A stretch of DNA of 64,000 nucleotides from Lampris incognitus (lineage: Eukaryota > Chordata > Actinopteri > Lampriformes > Lampridae): positions 33,018,650 through 33,082,649 of the forward strand of contig NC_079230.1 of NCBI RefSeq assembly GCF_029633865.1, given 5' to 3'. Positions 26,201 to 35,700 of this stretch are shown here, piece after piece. Positions within the stretch are counted from its first letter, which is position 1. Each line of letters opens with the position of its first letter. The notes under the pieces are model-generated. The model searched no databases. It was not told the origin of the DNA and saw only the letters and a list, made by a program, of their open reading frames with translations. The translations under genes and the position numbers were made by a program.

Positions 26201-26214
26201 GTTTCAGACGCCAT
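10430..26214 (-). CDS. mpdu1: Mannose-P-dolichol utilization defect 1 protein (7 exons)
   Basis: Seven exons join to a 777-nt open frame coding 258 residues; human MPDU1 is 247. The protein is an ER multipass membrane protein of the PQ-loop family, needed for use of dolichol-phosphate mannose and glucose in N-glycan, GPI and O/C-mannose synthesis. Recognition rests on family words: [33 protein letters not shown] (first PQ loop, PQ at 68-69), [36 protein letters not shown] (second PQ-loop-like motif, about 178-195) and [13 protein letters not shown]. The C terminus is lysine-rich and ends KKKE, which fits a KKXX-type ER-retrieval signal. Coding exons: 26088-26214, 22907-22972, 22585-22717, 16476-16561, 11915-12033, 11275-11385, 10430-10564. 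All junctions keep frame and have GT-AG ends. Introns 1, 3 and 4 are swollen with transposons. No damage is seen, so the gene is probably functional. Confidence 0.96.
11226..11253. repeat. (CA)n microsatellite in mpdu1 intron 6
   Basis: About 13 CA dinucleotides, ending about 22 bases from the exon 6 donor site. Close enough to the splice site that length changes could matter, but nothing shows this. Confidence 0.9.
11275..11385 (-). other. mpdu1: mpdu1 coding exon 6
   Basis: 111 nt, phase 0 at both ends; acceptor TCTCAG, donor GTATGA. Encodes the second PQ-loop-like block [20 protein letters not shown] and the membrane segment [17 protein letters not shown]. Confidence 0.95.
11915..12033 (-). 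other. mpdu1: mpdu1 coding exon 5
   Basis: 119 nt; acceptor TTGCAG, donor GTTGGT (weak). Encodes two hydrophobic segments ([17 protein letters not shown] and NMPAIIIGR) aligned with the human membrane segments of equal length. Confidence 0.9.
13040..13578 (+). mobile_element. 5'-truncated LINE 3' end nested in RTE copy A
   Basis: Encodes the C terminus of another non-LTR element: [82 protein letters not shown], then a GAATGAATGA tail. The frame is open for 181 residues. It is flanked by the exact 13-bp direct repeat GAAAGTGCACACA (13027-13039 and 13579-13591), and the uninterrupted target can be read in the RTE copy at about 42970. The clade was not settled (I/Nimb-like or related). Confidence 0.88.
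13694..15628. mobile_element. Non-autonomous hAT element (1.9 kb)
   Basis: The left end CAGGGTCCGAAATGAAC and the complement of the right end TTAATTTTGGACCCTC form imperfect terminal inverted repeats. They are flanked by the exact 8-bp duplication GTGGTCTG (13686-13693 and 15629-15636), the hallmark of hAT insertion. The empty site can be read in the other RTE copies. No transposase frame is present. A SINE is nested inside at 14350-14724. Confidence 0.88.
14350..14724 (-). mobile_element. tRNA-derived SINE nested in the hAT element
   Basis: Minus-strand head reads TGGTGTAGCGGTATAAGCA (A-box region) and GGGATTCGTGCCCC (B-box region). It is flanked by the exact 17-bp repeat CTGTATAAGGATATTTT (14333-14349 and 14725-14741). 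It is a different family from the SINE at 8408. Confidence 0.88.
16054..16293 (+). mobile_element. Tc1/mariner-like 3' end fragment
   Basis: Ends GTGTCCACATACTTTTAGCC then ATGTAGTG and a TA, the usual terminus of a fish Tc1/mariner-like element. The sequence AGAGTGGAGGCTGTGATCGC upstream belongs to the same family's 3' region. The opposite end was not found, so the copy is truncated. Confidence 0.6.
16476..16561 (-). other. mpdu1: mpdu1 coding exon 4
   Basis: 86 nt; acceptor CCACAG, donor GTAGGC. Encodes [20 protein letters not shown] followed by HYGGKTTQ, a membrane segment then a loop. It lies between two transposon-filled introns. Confidence 0.93.
16703..19833 (+). mobile_element. RTE-clade LINE copy B, near full length, broken
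   Basis: Flanked by an exact 17-bp target-site duplication ACTAGATTAAAATAACT (16686-16702 and 19834-19850), which fixes both ends. It encodes endonuclease pieces ([33 protein letters not shown]), the linker and the reverse transcriptase ([20 protein letters not shown]; the catalytic box reads FVDD where copy C has FADD). The C-terminal zinc-finger-like region runs to GDP* at 19803. Several frame changes and stops, for example near 17474, 18430-18450, 18694 and 18790, make it inactive. It sits in mpdu1 intron 3, antisense to the gene. Confidence 0.92.
19851..20799. other. Unassigned intron sequence, mpdu1 intron 3
   Basis: No gene recognised. TGGGGTTTCCATCAAGCCAG near 19875 and the complementary-sense GATGGAAACGC near 20036 suggest a small MITE, but ends were not defined. 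Confidence 0.3.
20800..21260 (-). mobile_element. SINE-like repeat with tRNA-type B box
   Basis: On the minus strand GGTTCGTATCCCAGACTCGC (about 21201-21220) matches a Pol III B box, and the low-coordinate end is T/A-rich like a SINE tail. The family differs from the SINEs at 8408 and 14350. Target-site duplications were not found. Confidence 0.5.
21550..21956 (-). mobile_element. tRNA-derived SINE (same family as 8408-8828)
   Basis: Shares the body words CCCCAATTGTACTTGGCCAA, CCGATCCGGGGAGGGCT, ATGTGGAGTCACCAGCCGCT, and a B box GGTTCGAATCCC on the minus strand (near 21900). Flanked by imperfect 15-bp repeats ATGCAGAGCTTTTCT (21535) and ATGCATAGTTTTTCT (21957). Confidence 0.82.
22585..22717 (-). 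other. mpdu1: mpdu1 coding exon 3
   Basis: 133 nt; acceptor CTCACAG, donor GTTCAT, weaker than consensus but required to join ...NNFPF to SAWGEA in frame. Carries the first PQ-loop motif [16 protein letters not shown]. Confidence 0.9.
22907..22972 (-). other. mpdu1: mpdu1 coding exon 2
   Basis: 66 nt, phase 1 to phase 1; acceptor CCGCAG, donor GTAATA. Encodes [20 protein letters not shown], nearly the same as in mammals. Confidence 0.94.
24350..25382 (+). mobile_element. Penelope-like element remnant, inverted-arm copy 1
   Basis: The outer sequences are inverted: GTTCATCTGGACACAAC at 24351 is matched by the complement of the sequence ending at 25382, and similarity continues for about 150 bp through CATCATCATCTACGTGACC and CACCTGACTGCAGGTACCCC. 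Between the arms the plus strand encodes the end of a GIY-YIG-type nuclease domain as found in fish Penelope-like elements: [19 protein letters not shown], then HSF-DED, then ILDREE. The coding block contains a 31-bp tandem expansion and is not functional; the reverse transcriptase is absent. It lies in mpdu1 intron 1. Confidence 0.6.
24778..25026. repeat. 31-bp tandem repeat inside the PLE coding block
   Basis: Eight copies of a 31-bp unit containing CCAGGACTCCACAGTCTACA and CCATCTACAG. Since 31 is not a multiple of three the frame rotates, giving a 31-residue protein repeat in open frames; this is an artefact. The array separates the HRRANTS segment from the HSFSDED segment of the GIY-YIG domain. 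Confidence 0.9.
25652..25832. repeat. 23-bp tandem repeat
   Basis: About eight copies of a unit built on GTGTGGGTTATTAAACAGCT, with late units carrying TCAG or TCGG variants. It lies in mpdu1 intron 1, about 260 bp from exon 1. Confidence 0.9.
26088..26214 (-). other. mpdu1: mpdu1 coding exon 1
   Basis: Starts [20 protein letters not shown]; 127 nt, ends in phase 1 before GTAAGTG. The start was chosen as the first Met in the open frame that continues into the conserved [10 protein letters not shown] segment (human MLPEKCYDQLF-like region). Confidence 0.93.
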
Positions 26215-26440
26215 AACTGTCACTGTTCTTCTTCCGTCCTCCTTTTCTTCCTCTTTGGCTTTAATGGGGTACTACGAACCGAGGTGCATGCCGCCACCTA
26301 CTGGACTGGAGTGTGTAGCGTCATCTACTCCCGTATTTTCACAATGTGTGTCTGATGTGTGGTGTGTGTCTGTGTGAGAGTCTATAAACGGCCAAACTAA
26401 AGCACTTGGGGCCTTGGTTCTTTTTGGAGGTTATTGGGGA
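26215..26440 (-). promoter_or_regulatory. Presumed mpdu1 5' UTR and promoter region
   Basis: Position only: the sequence immediately upstream of the mpdu1 start codon on the minus strand. No TATA box at a suitable place and no clear CpG island were seen. The transcription start cannot be fixed from sequence alone. Confidence 0.3.
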
Positions 26441-26454
26441 TGATCAGGGGCACC

Positions 26455-26845
26455 TATAAAAAATAGCAGAAAATTAAAATTATGCATAATTAATTATGCA
26501 TAAATATGCAAGATATGCATTTTTCTAAAAATGGCTAAAAACCACTTTTCTCGGCATTTCAGATGATTCTGAGCATCTTTGATTTTTTTCACCTATATAA
26601 AAAAAATTTCTGGGTTTAGAAATGTTTTGGCATTATGCAAAATATGCATTTTTTCAAAAACGCACTTATGATCCTCATTTTTTTTGGAGGTGGTAGGTAT
26701 TGTTCCAGAGAGGACCAGAAAAATAGCAGAAAATTAAAATAATTATAATAATTAGATAATAATTATAATAATTATGCAAAATATGAATTTTCTAAAAATG
26801 GCTAAAAACCACTTTTCTCGGCATTTCAGATGATTCTGAGCATTT
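26455..26845. repeat. Tandem duplication of a ~260-bp unit
   Basis: AATAGCAGAAAATTAAAAT and CTAAAAACCACTTTTCTCGG followed by CATTTCAGATGATTCTGAGC occur at about 26463-26575 and again at about 26723-26842. The spacing is about 260 bp. Inside lie AT-rich words such as ATTATGCATAATTAATTATG. Confidence 0.75.
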
Positions 26846-26869
26846 GGGGCGAGGGAGTTGGAGTGGGGG

Positions 26870-27685
26870 GGGGGGGGGGTTAGGGGCAGGGGGAAGGCGG
26901 TTAGCTGGCAGGATGAAGAGGGGGGAGATTCAGACGGGTGGAGAACCAAACCGCTACATTGTAGCGGGGTTCTTCCAGTGACTTCATAAAGACGTTATAT
27001 GATGGGTAGTAAACCTGTTACGTTTAAGGATTTAAGGGTGATTCTTCAATTAAGGGAGTTGTTCTGTCCCCAGGGTAGATCAAAAAAACAAAAACAGAAC
27101 AAAAACAAGTGTTTATTTGTCAGAGTCAGGTTGTGTTAGCTATGAAAAAAGATTTGTGTCTCAATGATGACATTTTAATACTTTTTCAGTATGTTGAAAA
27201 TTCAAATGTGCCAGAATGTCAGTGTTTTGGGCTTGTCCCCAACCCAGATTTTTTAACTTCCCGTCTATAATAAAGTCATAAACATGGTTAAATTCACTAA
27301 AGCTTTACTTTGCATTTTCTCATCATAATTTAAAGACATATTTCAAATTTGTATGGTTTATATGTGTGCAGTTTGCACATTTTGATAGCTAAATGTCGCC
27401 TCATACATGTGTCATTACCATCACACCCAACATTTTAGAGCAACAACGTTTTTTCAAACAACAATGTGGTTGCCATGGAAATAAGAAGTGCCAGAGGCGC
27501 GTGACCAGTCATGGCAGAGGCGCGACTTTTTCATGCGCACGAATGTGAGTAATGTGAAGATGTGTATGTCCTGATGTGACAGGATGCTTATTACAAGTCA
27601 TCACCAAACACCTCACCAGCTGAGTATTCTGCTTGACAGATAGGACACTGCACTTTACTCACCTGTATTCACTGTACATTGGACA
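26870..27685. other. Unassigned intergenic sequence
   Basis: A (G)n run lies at about 26866-26880. No gene, RNA or named repeat recognised in the rest. Confidence 0.4.
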
Positions 27686-27689
27686 GCAC

Positions 27690-27985
27690 TAGGAAGGGAC
27701 AGCTCAGGGTGGACGGGTTGGAGACAGCAAGAGAGACAAGATTGAGATGGTGTGGACATGTGTGGAGGAGAGATGCTGGGTATACTGGGAGAAGGATGCT
27801 GAATATGGAGCTGCCAGGGAAGAGGAGGAGAGGAAGGCCAAAGAGGAGGTTTATGGATGTGGTGAGGGAGGACATGCAGGTGGCTGGTGGGACAGAGGAA
27901 GATGTAGAGGACAGGAAGAGATGGAAACGGATGATCCGCTGTGGCGCCCCCTAACGGGAGCAGCCGAAAGTAGTAGTAGCTGTAG
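27690..27985 (+). mobile_element. RTE LINE 3' fragment
   Basis: Encodes only the C-terminal RTE block: RETRLRWCGHVWRRDAGYTG, then [40 protein letters not shown], ending at the 3' sequence CCCCTAACGGGAGCAGCCGA and a (TAG)n tail. 5'-truncated. Confidence 0.88.
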
Positions 27986-28339
27986 TAGTAGATTCATTGT
28001 ACATTGTATGCTAGCTAACAAGTTAGCTTAGCAAGTCTAAGACTTCGCCAACTTTTTCCTCCAAAAAGTGAAAGTTGTCATGACCACCACGTGTCACTAC
28101 ATCACATTTTGCTGTCACAACTTTGAGAAAAGCATCAGAATATCAAACCTATTTTGTAGGACGATCGAAGCTCTGCTAAGATATTTGTCCCACACCACTT
28201 AATGGAGCTTTTGAAGAAAAAAAAAAAAGAAAAAGAACAGACTTTAAATAATTTTATTTTTTATTTTTTCAAAATGTTATAAGCCGGAAGTGCCCCAAAT
28301 CACCCTGAAACAAAGCCCTTTGCACCTGTTATTGTTGGT

Positions 28340-29250
28340 TCCTGTCTGTAACAACCTCTGATGCTCCTCTTCCGCCCCATACCTACCACCCTGCCCTTCA
28401 GCCTCTCCCTCTCCACTCGGAACCTCCTACATCCTGTGAGCACGTGCCCAGCCCCCCCCCCCCCACATTTAGCCGCCAGGGTCTTCCTCACTGTGTATAA
28501 AGTAGCACCGAGTCCTGTGTGTCCTGATTTCAACCTAGAGCAAAGGACATGTTTCCTACACTTACCTCCAGTACTTCCCCCTCCGATAGACCTCGGAATG
28601 ACGTCATGACGTCCACCCTCAGTGCAGCTATCCCAGACTTCCTGCCACCACTTCATTACTCCGCGATTCTCTTCTGGCCTCCAGCAGCACGTCTAAAATA
28701 CCGTTATCATTTCTGTGTAATGCAACTTTATTTAATTCAAGCTTATCTACAACTTCATTTTCCTCTGTCCCAACGTGTGCTGGTATCCAACCGAAACGAG
28801 TGTTCCTGGCTGCTTTAGATTAACAAGATCATATAAACCTCAATTAATAGAAGCTCTCAAAGTGTTTGTCCTGATTTTATACTTTGAATCGCAGCAGCAG
28901 AACCTGAACACATCACTATCTTAACCGGTTTGGCCTCCTCGGCCCACCGAAGATTAGTGCTGTCAGTTCTGCGGCGTACACCGAGCCCCTGCGTGAAGCT
29001 CTCCCAACACCTCCTTTATGGATTCTGGAATGGAGAGCCCACCCCTACTGGCTCATTACTTCCGTGTTTGGAGCCCCCTGTAAACATACTGAAATCCTTA
29101 CAGTAGCTCTTCTGCAAGCATTCTTGAACCGAGTACCCATGCTGACATTCCTCTCTGCACACGCTCTCCTCTTTTCTGGTACTTGCTGCTCTACTTTGGG
29201 TTGTACTGTTTCACTTTCTGCTTAATGTCTCATCCAAAACCTTTACCAGA
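28340..29250 (-). mobile_element. LINE fragment with RNase H-like region
   Basis: On the minus strand, decayed RNase H words are visible (YAAELTALIFG near 28975, VMCSGSAAAIQSIKSGQT near 28890, a PAHVGTEENEVVDKL-like segment near 28760). They are followed by a C-terminal Cys/His block, RLKSGHTGLGATLYTVRK then GHVLTGCRRFRVERERL (about 28400-28530). This order fits RNase H-bearing LINEs of the I group. Stops and frame changes are frequent; the clade is uncertain. Confidence 0.5.
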
Positions 29251-29477
29251 AAACCACGTGTACTGCCGCCAACAGTTCTGCAGACCAGCTGATGCTGAAC
29301 TTCCATCTCCTCCCCCCTGAACGCTCACCAGGATGTTGGGGATACCTTGGTTCCCCTCAAACGCAGTGGCAGTTCACCGCTTCAGCGGGCAGTGCATCAA
29401 CGGGCATAGGCTTGACTGCTTCTGAACTAAGTGCTGATGCCGTGTGTTGTATCCTGTCCAGCATGTCTGTGAATGTT

Positions 29478-29893
29478 CTCATTCATCCAGGTCGTGGTTA
29501 TCCAAAGGAGTTGAATCAAGTGCAACTGGACTTGGTATATATCCGTGAAGACGTTTCGCCTCTCATCCAAGAGGCTTCCTCAGTTCATGCCTTTCTGACT
29601 GGACCAAGCTAGTCTGACTGATACCTTGGTTCCCCTCCCAGCCAGTCAGACTAGCTTGGTCTAGTCAGAAAGGCACGAACTGAGGAAGCCTCTCATCCAA
29701 GAGGCTTCCTCAGTTCGTGCCTTTCTGACTAGACCAAGCTAGTGATACCTTGGTTCCCCTCCCAGCCAGGCAGACTAGCTTGGTCTAGTCAGAAAGGCAC
29801 GAACTGAGGAAGCCTCTTGGGTGAGAGGCGAAACGTCTTCACGGATATATACCAAGTCCAGTTGCACTTGATTCAACTCCTTTGGATATCCTG
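29478..29893. repeat. Nested inverted repeat of a PLE-type 3' sequence
   Basis: The outer arms (about 29490-29600 plus strand, 29775-29890 minus strand) share the block CATCCAAGAGGCTTCCTCAG, GGCGAAACGTCTTCACGGAT, and CAAGTCCAGTTGCACTTGAT. In the middle is a perfect palindrome with 42-bp arms (29650-29691 and 29702-29743, 10-bp loop). I associate the block with Penelope-like 3' ends, from memory and not proven here. Confidence 0.6.
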
Positions 29894-30099
29894 TCCAGCT
29901 TTTCGACGTGACCTCTGGCTGCTGGTTCATGCAGCCTGCAACAGAATCCAGTGTGGCTCCTATCGCAGCCCTGTATGTGTGTAATTGTGCTTCTTTCTCA
30001 GCTCCCCATTCAAATCCGACCACACACCTCACTAAACGGAGGAGCCCTTTTTACATTCGGTCTCAATATTTTCAATATGACTCTCACATGTGTGTTTCC

Positions 30100-30228
30100 C
30101 CCCCCACTCTTGATGGTATTTAAATAAAGTTAAACTTGGTCCATTTTGTCACCATTTTGTTGGGGCGGGGGCCATGAACATTTCTCTTCCTCCAAAGGGG
30201 GGCATGGCAGAAAAAGTGTGAGAACCAC
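30100..30228. mobile_element. Possible hAT MITE end
   Basis: GTGTGAGAACCACTG at its right end matches the complement of the hAT terminus CAGTGGTTCTC seen in the element at 46500. The left end was not found. Confidence 0.3.
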
Positions 30229-30690
30229 TGGTGCAGCCCAATACCACACATGACAAATGTGCCTCAGGGGGCTGTGCAGCAACACAACATCCTGTCCTTA
30301 GACCCTCACGTGGGATAAGGAACAGCTCCCTAAAACCCTCTAACAGGGAGCGACAACAGGAGGAAAGCTCAGGGAGAGCACCAGAGGAGGAGCTCGCTCC
30401 CGAGACGTGCAGTGATGTTGTGTTTACACAATTTACACAATACAACATTGAAAGAGGATAACACAATTATGATGGAATTATGAGATGTATGAAGAATATG
30501 ATGAGCAGCATGCCAAGCAGTGTGCAGACGGCACCGGAAGAGTCCAGGACCCGAGCCACGTGACCAGCCTCACCATGTGGGGGGAAAGAAAATAGTCACA
30601 CATCTTAGCGAGAGAAGGACATGACATTAAAACAGCACAACAACATTATATGGCTTTGTAAGATATATAAAAAGAAAATGTGCTGACTTT
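30229..30690 (-). mobile_element. L2 LINE 3' UTR fragment
   Basis: Matches, on the minus strand, the 3' UTR of the L2 copies at 5210-5550 and 39765-40210: shared words AACACAACATCCTGTCCTTA, GGGATAAGGAACA, TTTACACAATACAACATTGA and AAGATATATAAAAAGAAAAT. It carries no coding part. Confidence 0.8.
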
Positions 30691-31480
30691 ATTGGCAACA
30701 ATGCACAAGTATGGTTGATCACATGTACAGTCATCACAAATACACGTTCTTACAGTTCGTCCTCCCACGTCACAACATCTTTATACATGGCATCCAAATG
30801 CTTTGGCCCGTCACACAGTTTTGTTTTGTTTTTTTGTTTTTTGTGGTGACACAATCTATTGCTTGGCATATCAATCTATTGCTTGGCATATCAAGGCCTT
30901 GGCCCACCATATCCACCATATCTACATGTTAACACGTTTTCTATGTGAAACAAGTGGACTCCCACCCATTGTCTGCACTGGAGAAGACCTTCATTAGACT
31001 AATTTGCCGGCTTATGCACAGCAGATTAGATAAGCTGGACTGGAGGATGGGCTGGGACGTCAGCAGAAGAATCCGTCTACTACCATTTCACCTGTAAGCA
31101 GCCAGGTGTTCTAGCTCTTCACTTCCGTGCCTCCTTCTCCACCGGAAGTCCACCAGAGCTCCCTGCAGCACTCGGTGGCTCAGGGACACCGTGTCCTTTC
31201 TTAAGCAGACAAGGTCCCAGACACTGTGAGAGGCAAGTCTGATAACCTCTGCGGCCGATGGCAACCCTTTTACATGTGTCTTAACTCTCTTCCATCTGTC
31301 TCCTGATTAAAGCCCCTCTCCCCTCCCTTTTTCCTGTTCTTCCGTTTCTTCCTATGGTTGTTATGGTTGGGTTGGTTTATTAATTGATTCGCTTGCTTCA
31401 TAAATGTGTTCTGTTTTTTTTTATTTATACAAAAATGTTAAAAAAAATACGGCAATACTGCAACTCAGGCTCACTTCCAG
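30691..31480. other. Unassigned intergenic sequence upstream of mblac1
   Basis: No gene or named repeat recognised. TATTGCTTGGCATATCAA is repeated directly at about 30857-30893. The 31400s have a T/A-rich tract just before the mblac1 5' region. Confidence 0.35.
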
Positions 31481-31637
31481 CAGATGGCGGTAACGTCGCG
31501 GCAGAGCGCTGTGTGTCCCTTGTCCCTCCGGGCTTGCCGTACAGAAGCGGAGCCTGTGTTGTTGGCTTAGCGGCACGTGAGCTGGCTGAGATGTGGCGTA
31601 TTTAGCGGGAAACCGTCGGTAGCCGTCCGCTGTTAAA

Positions 31638-32048
31638 ATGGCGGGCGAGGCTCGAGACTTCACAGCGACTCCGTTTAACGAGGGGGAGTTGGACATCGCC
31701 GGTGAGCCGTACTCCGTCTCGGTTCTTAAAGTGGGCTACTGTCGGCCGCAGCCCGACGGCTCTTTCCAAGCTGACGGGACCATCTCCCTCCTGACGGGCC
31801 CCAAGACCATCCTGGTGGACACCGGGGGACCGTGGGACCGGCGCTTCCTCATCGCCGCGCTTCAAGACAAAGGCCAACAGCCGGAAGACGTGGACTTTGT
31901 GGTCGGGACGCACGGACACTCGGATCACATCGGGAACTTGAACGTTTTCCCCAACGCGACGATAGTTGTAGGGTGTGACGTAAGTGAGGGTGAGCGGTAC
32001 CTGCCTAACCAGCTGGCGGAGGGGCGGCCCTACCCACTCGATCAACAC
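31638..32048 (+). other. mblac1: mblac1 coding exon 1
   Basis: 411 nt, 137 codons, ends ...PYPLDQH in phase 0 before the strong donor GTGAGT. Reading on past the donor leaves the family alignment and reaches a stop at about 32117, which supports splicing here. Confidence 0.93.
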
Positions 32049-32670
32049 GTGAGTTTATCTGCGCGTGCCGGTGTGTCGTTTCTACCTCCCTCCGGAATCG
32101 GACCTCCCATCGAGTGAACGCGCCAACATGCGTAGCTTGCCGTCCATCAAGTTGGACACCGACCACTTACCCCGCGCCTGTTCTCATCTAGCGCTCATGT
32201 TGCTCCGCTGTTATGCTTAGCCTGATATTACTGTACCCCCCGCCCCCACCTCGCTACGTCATTTACAGGTCCACGTGACCCACCGTAGGCTGGTTTACCG
32301 GTCGCTGTAACGCAAAATCTGCAGCTGTCGGCAATCGACTGCGCATAACCGTAGTCCACTGTCTTCCGGTTTCTACTGCAGCGGGCATACCAGTTTCCTG
32401 TTTGTTGGCGCGTGCTATTGACAGTGGCATATTTTTGGCGATGCCTGCAAGATTTACCATGGATACATGTCAACCACATGCACACACCTGTCCACACACC
32501 TGTCCACACACCTGTCCACACACCTGTCCACACACCTGCACCTGCGCCTGCGCCAGCGCACGGTGACAAGCTTCCAGTTGCACACATCAAGTTCCGTCCA
32601 CCATTCTTTCCGTCCGCCCGTCCGCTCATCCTCTTAATTGTGCACGTAACTTGATTCGCCCTACGTATGA

Positions 32671-32708
<38 letters not shown>

Positions 32709-35700
32709 ATCCCCGCGGCCCTGAGAGCAGCATAAGTGGTTCACATAATGGATGGATGGATGGAAAATAAAACCCCTAACGAACTACACTCGGTAATAAC
32801 AAAACAATGCAAACAGAGCAAAAAAGAAAAAGTTTACGCCAGGCTAGCGTTGCATTAAGGATGACATGTAGTAGCTCCAGAAGACCACGCCGCGGCGCTG
32901 CAGCACCACCTGAGTGTTACAGAGCACTGCGTAGAAGAACAGCAGCACTCTTTACGCCGAGCGGGCAGGTACATCACTCACACAGACACAGAACCTGCCA
33001 GGGTGATGCGGAGGAATCCGTCATGAACAAACAACACACCAGAGTCTCCATAGAGACGAGGGATGTCGGGGACAGAGGATGCAGTGCAGACAGATGCTCC
33101 CCCACCTGTTTTCCATCACCACACCACCTTATCTCTCTAACAGGAAGTATGGCTAAAAAAAGAAAGGATAAGAGAGAGCATCTGCCGAAATGCACTACAG
33201 AGTGCCACCGCAGGTCATTCCTGCCTGCGGCCATCACACTGTACAACTCCTCCCTCCGAGTGCCGCACACTCGGAGTCAGTAGTCTTCCACTTACTTCAC
33301 CCTGTCGGCTGCTCGGTTGCGCTGCAGTGGTGCAGTGTAGGCAGGGTGTTGTATGCTGGAGCATGGTGCACATGTGTTTACATATTTTGCTCTTGTTTCT
33401 GTTTCTTATTTTATCTTCTATTTCTGTTTGTTTCTGTTTTTCTTGTTTCTATTTGTTTCTGTTTTCTTGTGGTCTTGTTGAGTTTTCTTGCTAGAGCGTG
33501 AGTGTCTGTAATGGGGTCTTATTTCCCCCCGGGGACGAATAAAGTATTCTGATTCTGATCCTCTGCTACACTCACAGCAGTCATTCAGACAGACAGACAG
33601 ACAGACAGACAGGCAGGCAGACAGACATGTAGACATACAGGTAGGCAGGCAGACATGTAGACAGGCAGGCAGGCAGACAGACATGTAGACATACAGGCAG
33701 GCAGACATGTAGACAGGCAGGCAGACAGAAATGTAGACAGGCAGGCAGGCAGACAGACAGACAGACAGACAGGCAGGCAGGCAGGCAGGCATGTAGACAG
33801 ACAGACAGACAGACAGACATGTAGACATACAGACAGGCAGGCAGGCAGGCAGACATGTAGACAGACAGACAGGCAGGCAGACATGTAGACAGGCAGGCAG
33901 GCAGGCAGGCAGGCGACATGTAGACATACAGATAGGCAGGCAGACAGACATGTAGACATACAGGCAGGCAGGCAGACATGTAGACAGGCAGGCAGGCAGA
34001 CAGACATGTAGACATACAGGCAGGCAGACATGTAGACAGGCAGGCAGACAGACAGGCAGGCAGACATGTAGACAGGCAGGCAGGCAGACAGACAGACAGA
34101 CAGGCAGGAAGGCAGGCAGACAGACAGACATGTAGACAGACAGACAGACAGGCAGGCAGACATGTAGACAGACAGACAGGCAGGCAAGCAAGCAGACACG
34201 TAGACAGACAGGCAGACAGACAGGCAGACATGTAGACATACAGGCAGGCAGGCAGACATGGAGACAGACAGACAGGCAGGCAAGCAAGCAGACACGCAGA
34301 CAGACAGGCAGACAGACAGACAGGCAGGCAGGCAGACACGCAGACAGACAGACAGGCAGACAGACAGGTAGACAGACAGGCAGACAGACAGACAGGTAGA
34401 CATACAGGCAGGCAGGCAGGCAGGCAGACATGTAGACAGACAGACAGGCAGGCAAGCAAGCAGACACGCAGACAGACAGACAGACAGGCAGACAGACAGG
34501 TAGACAGACAGGCAGACAGACAGACAGACAGAAAGTAGGTTAAAATGTGTCAGAGCTTTTAGGGAGAGCTTGAGGGGATTCCCATCAGCAGGACTTGGCG
34601 CTTCGTGGTAACTAGAGAGACTAACCAAACCTCTCAAGCCTGAGACCCTCCTAAAAAGGAGGGTGTCATGAGAAGATGACATTGACTTTTTGACTGCAGA
34701 CAAGCATGCCTGTAAATGTTAAAATGTGAGAAGATCATTTGACTTCAGAGTTCCATGCAACCGAGTGTTGTCAGTGTAGCAGTGGACGTTGTTCTCCAAC
34801 TGCAAATAACTTTGCCAAGAAGTAGCATGCTGCATATAAAGAAGAATGCAAAGCACCAAGAACTGGGCCCGGTGGCCAGTAGCCAGATACACATGACTTC
34901 AGCCAAAATAAGCAAATCCAGAGACCCTTGTTCTGGAGGCAAGTCGAGTATAATGTGGTCAACACCGAGATGAGGTAACAACGATACTGAGGCTGGATCA
35001 CAATCCATCGCAAGCAAAACAGCGTTTACCACGATTCAGTAAAGTGAAAAGGTGTAAATGTTAACTGAAGTGCTTCCCATGGCCTCATGGTCTCATCATC
35101 CCACTTCTGACACCAATGAGGCGAATTCGGGGGGCAGCCGGGAACCGCCACAGCCGGGAGATGAACCCGGGTCTCCCGCCCCACGGGCGACTACGTTAAC
35201 CAGTCGACTAAAGGGTTTGACCCGTTAGCCAAGGGCTAGCGAGTCTAGTTATCCGTGGTCGTTACAGTATGTAGCCTCATGGCGTCATATGTAGACGCCA
35301 GTAGATGAAACTGTGAATTTCTTTTTTTCTTCTTTTTTTTTTAAGTCAGAACTGAATGCCTGAGCTCAGTCTCACTTAAACTCACAATTAACTGATAACG
35401 TGACGATTCACCAGAACTAGCTTCGTGACCCATGTTGGGGCACGTGGTCCCGGGTTCTTAATAGTAGAATGGGGTTGGGTTCTGGTCTTGTGCTGTCTAC
35501 TCTAACAAATAAACTCTTATTTCTCCAACAGGTGTCTGTGGTTCCAACACCAGGCCACACAGGAAATGATGTCAGTGTCCAGGTGAGGGGAACGTCTGCT
35601 GGGACAGTGGTAATTGCTGGGGACCTATTTGAGTGCTGCGCGGATGAGGGCAGCTGGCAGAAACTGAGTGAAAACCCTGCAGTGCAAGAGGTCAGCCGTC

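Noticed and set aside
28300-28656. Host gene with RRFRVERERLKGR
   Set aside because: The block follows a decayed RNase H-like region on the same strand and resembles a LINE C terminus; frames are broken.
29478-29893. Hammerhead ribozyme in the PLE-type block (GATGAGAGGCGAAACGTC)
   Set aside because: GATGAG and GAAAC words recall a hammerhead core, and Penelope-like elements can carry one, but the exact CUGAUGA box and a convincing stem II/III pairing were not found by eye. A covariance-model search would decide.
31602-32048. Minus-strand frame of 148 residues opposite mblac1 exon 1
   Set aside because: Shadow of the GC-rich mblac1 coding exon; the plus-strand frame has all metal-binding motifs.
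33418-34703. Cys/Leu/Ser/Val-rich frames of about 300-370 residues
   Set aside because: Generated by (CAGA/CAGG)n in the mblac1 intron; three overlapping frames show the same pattern.
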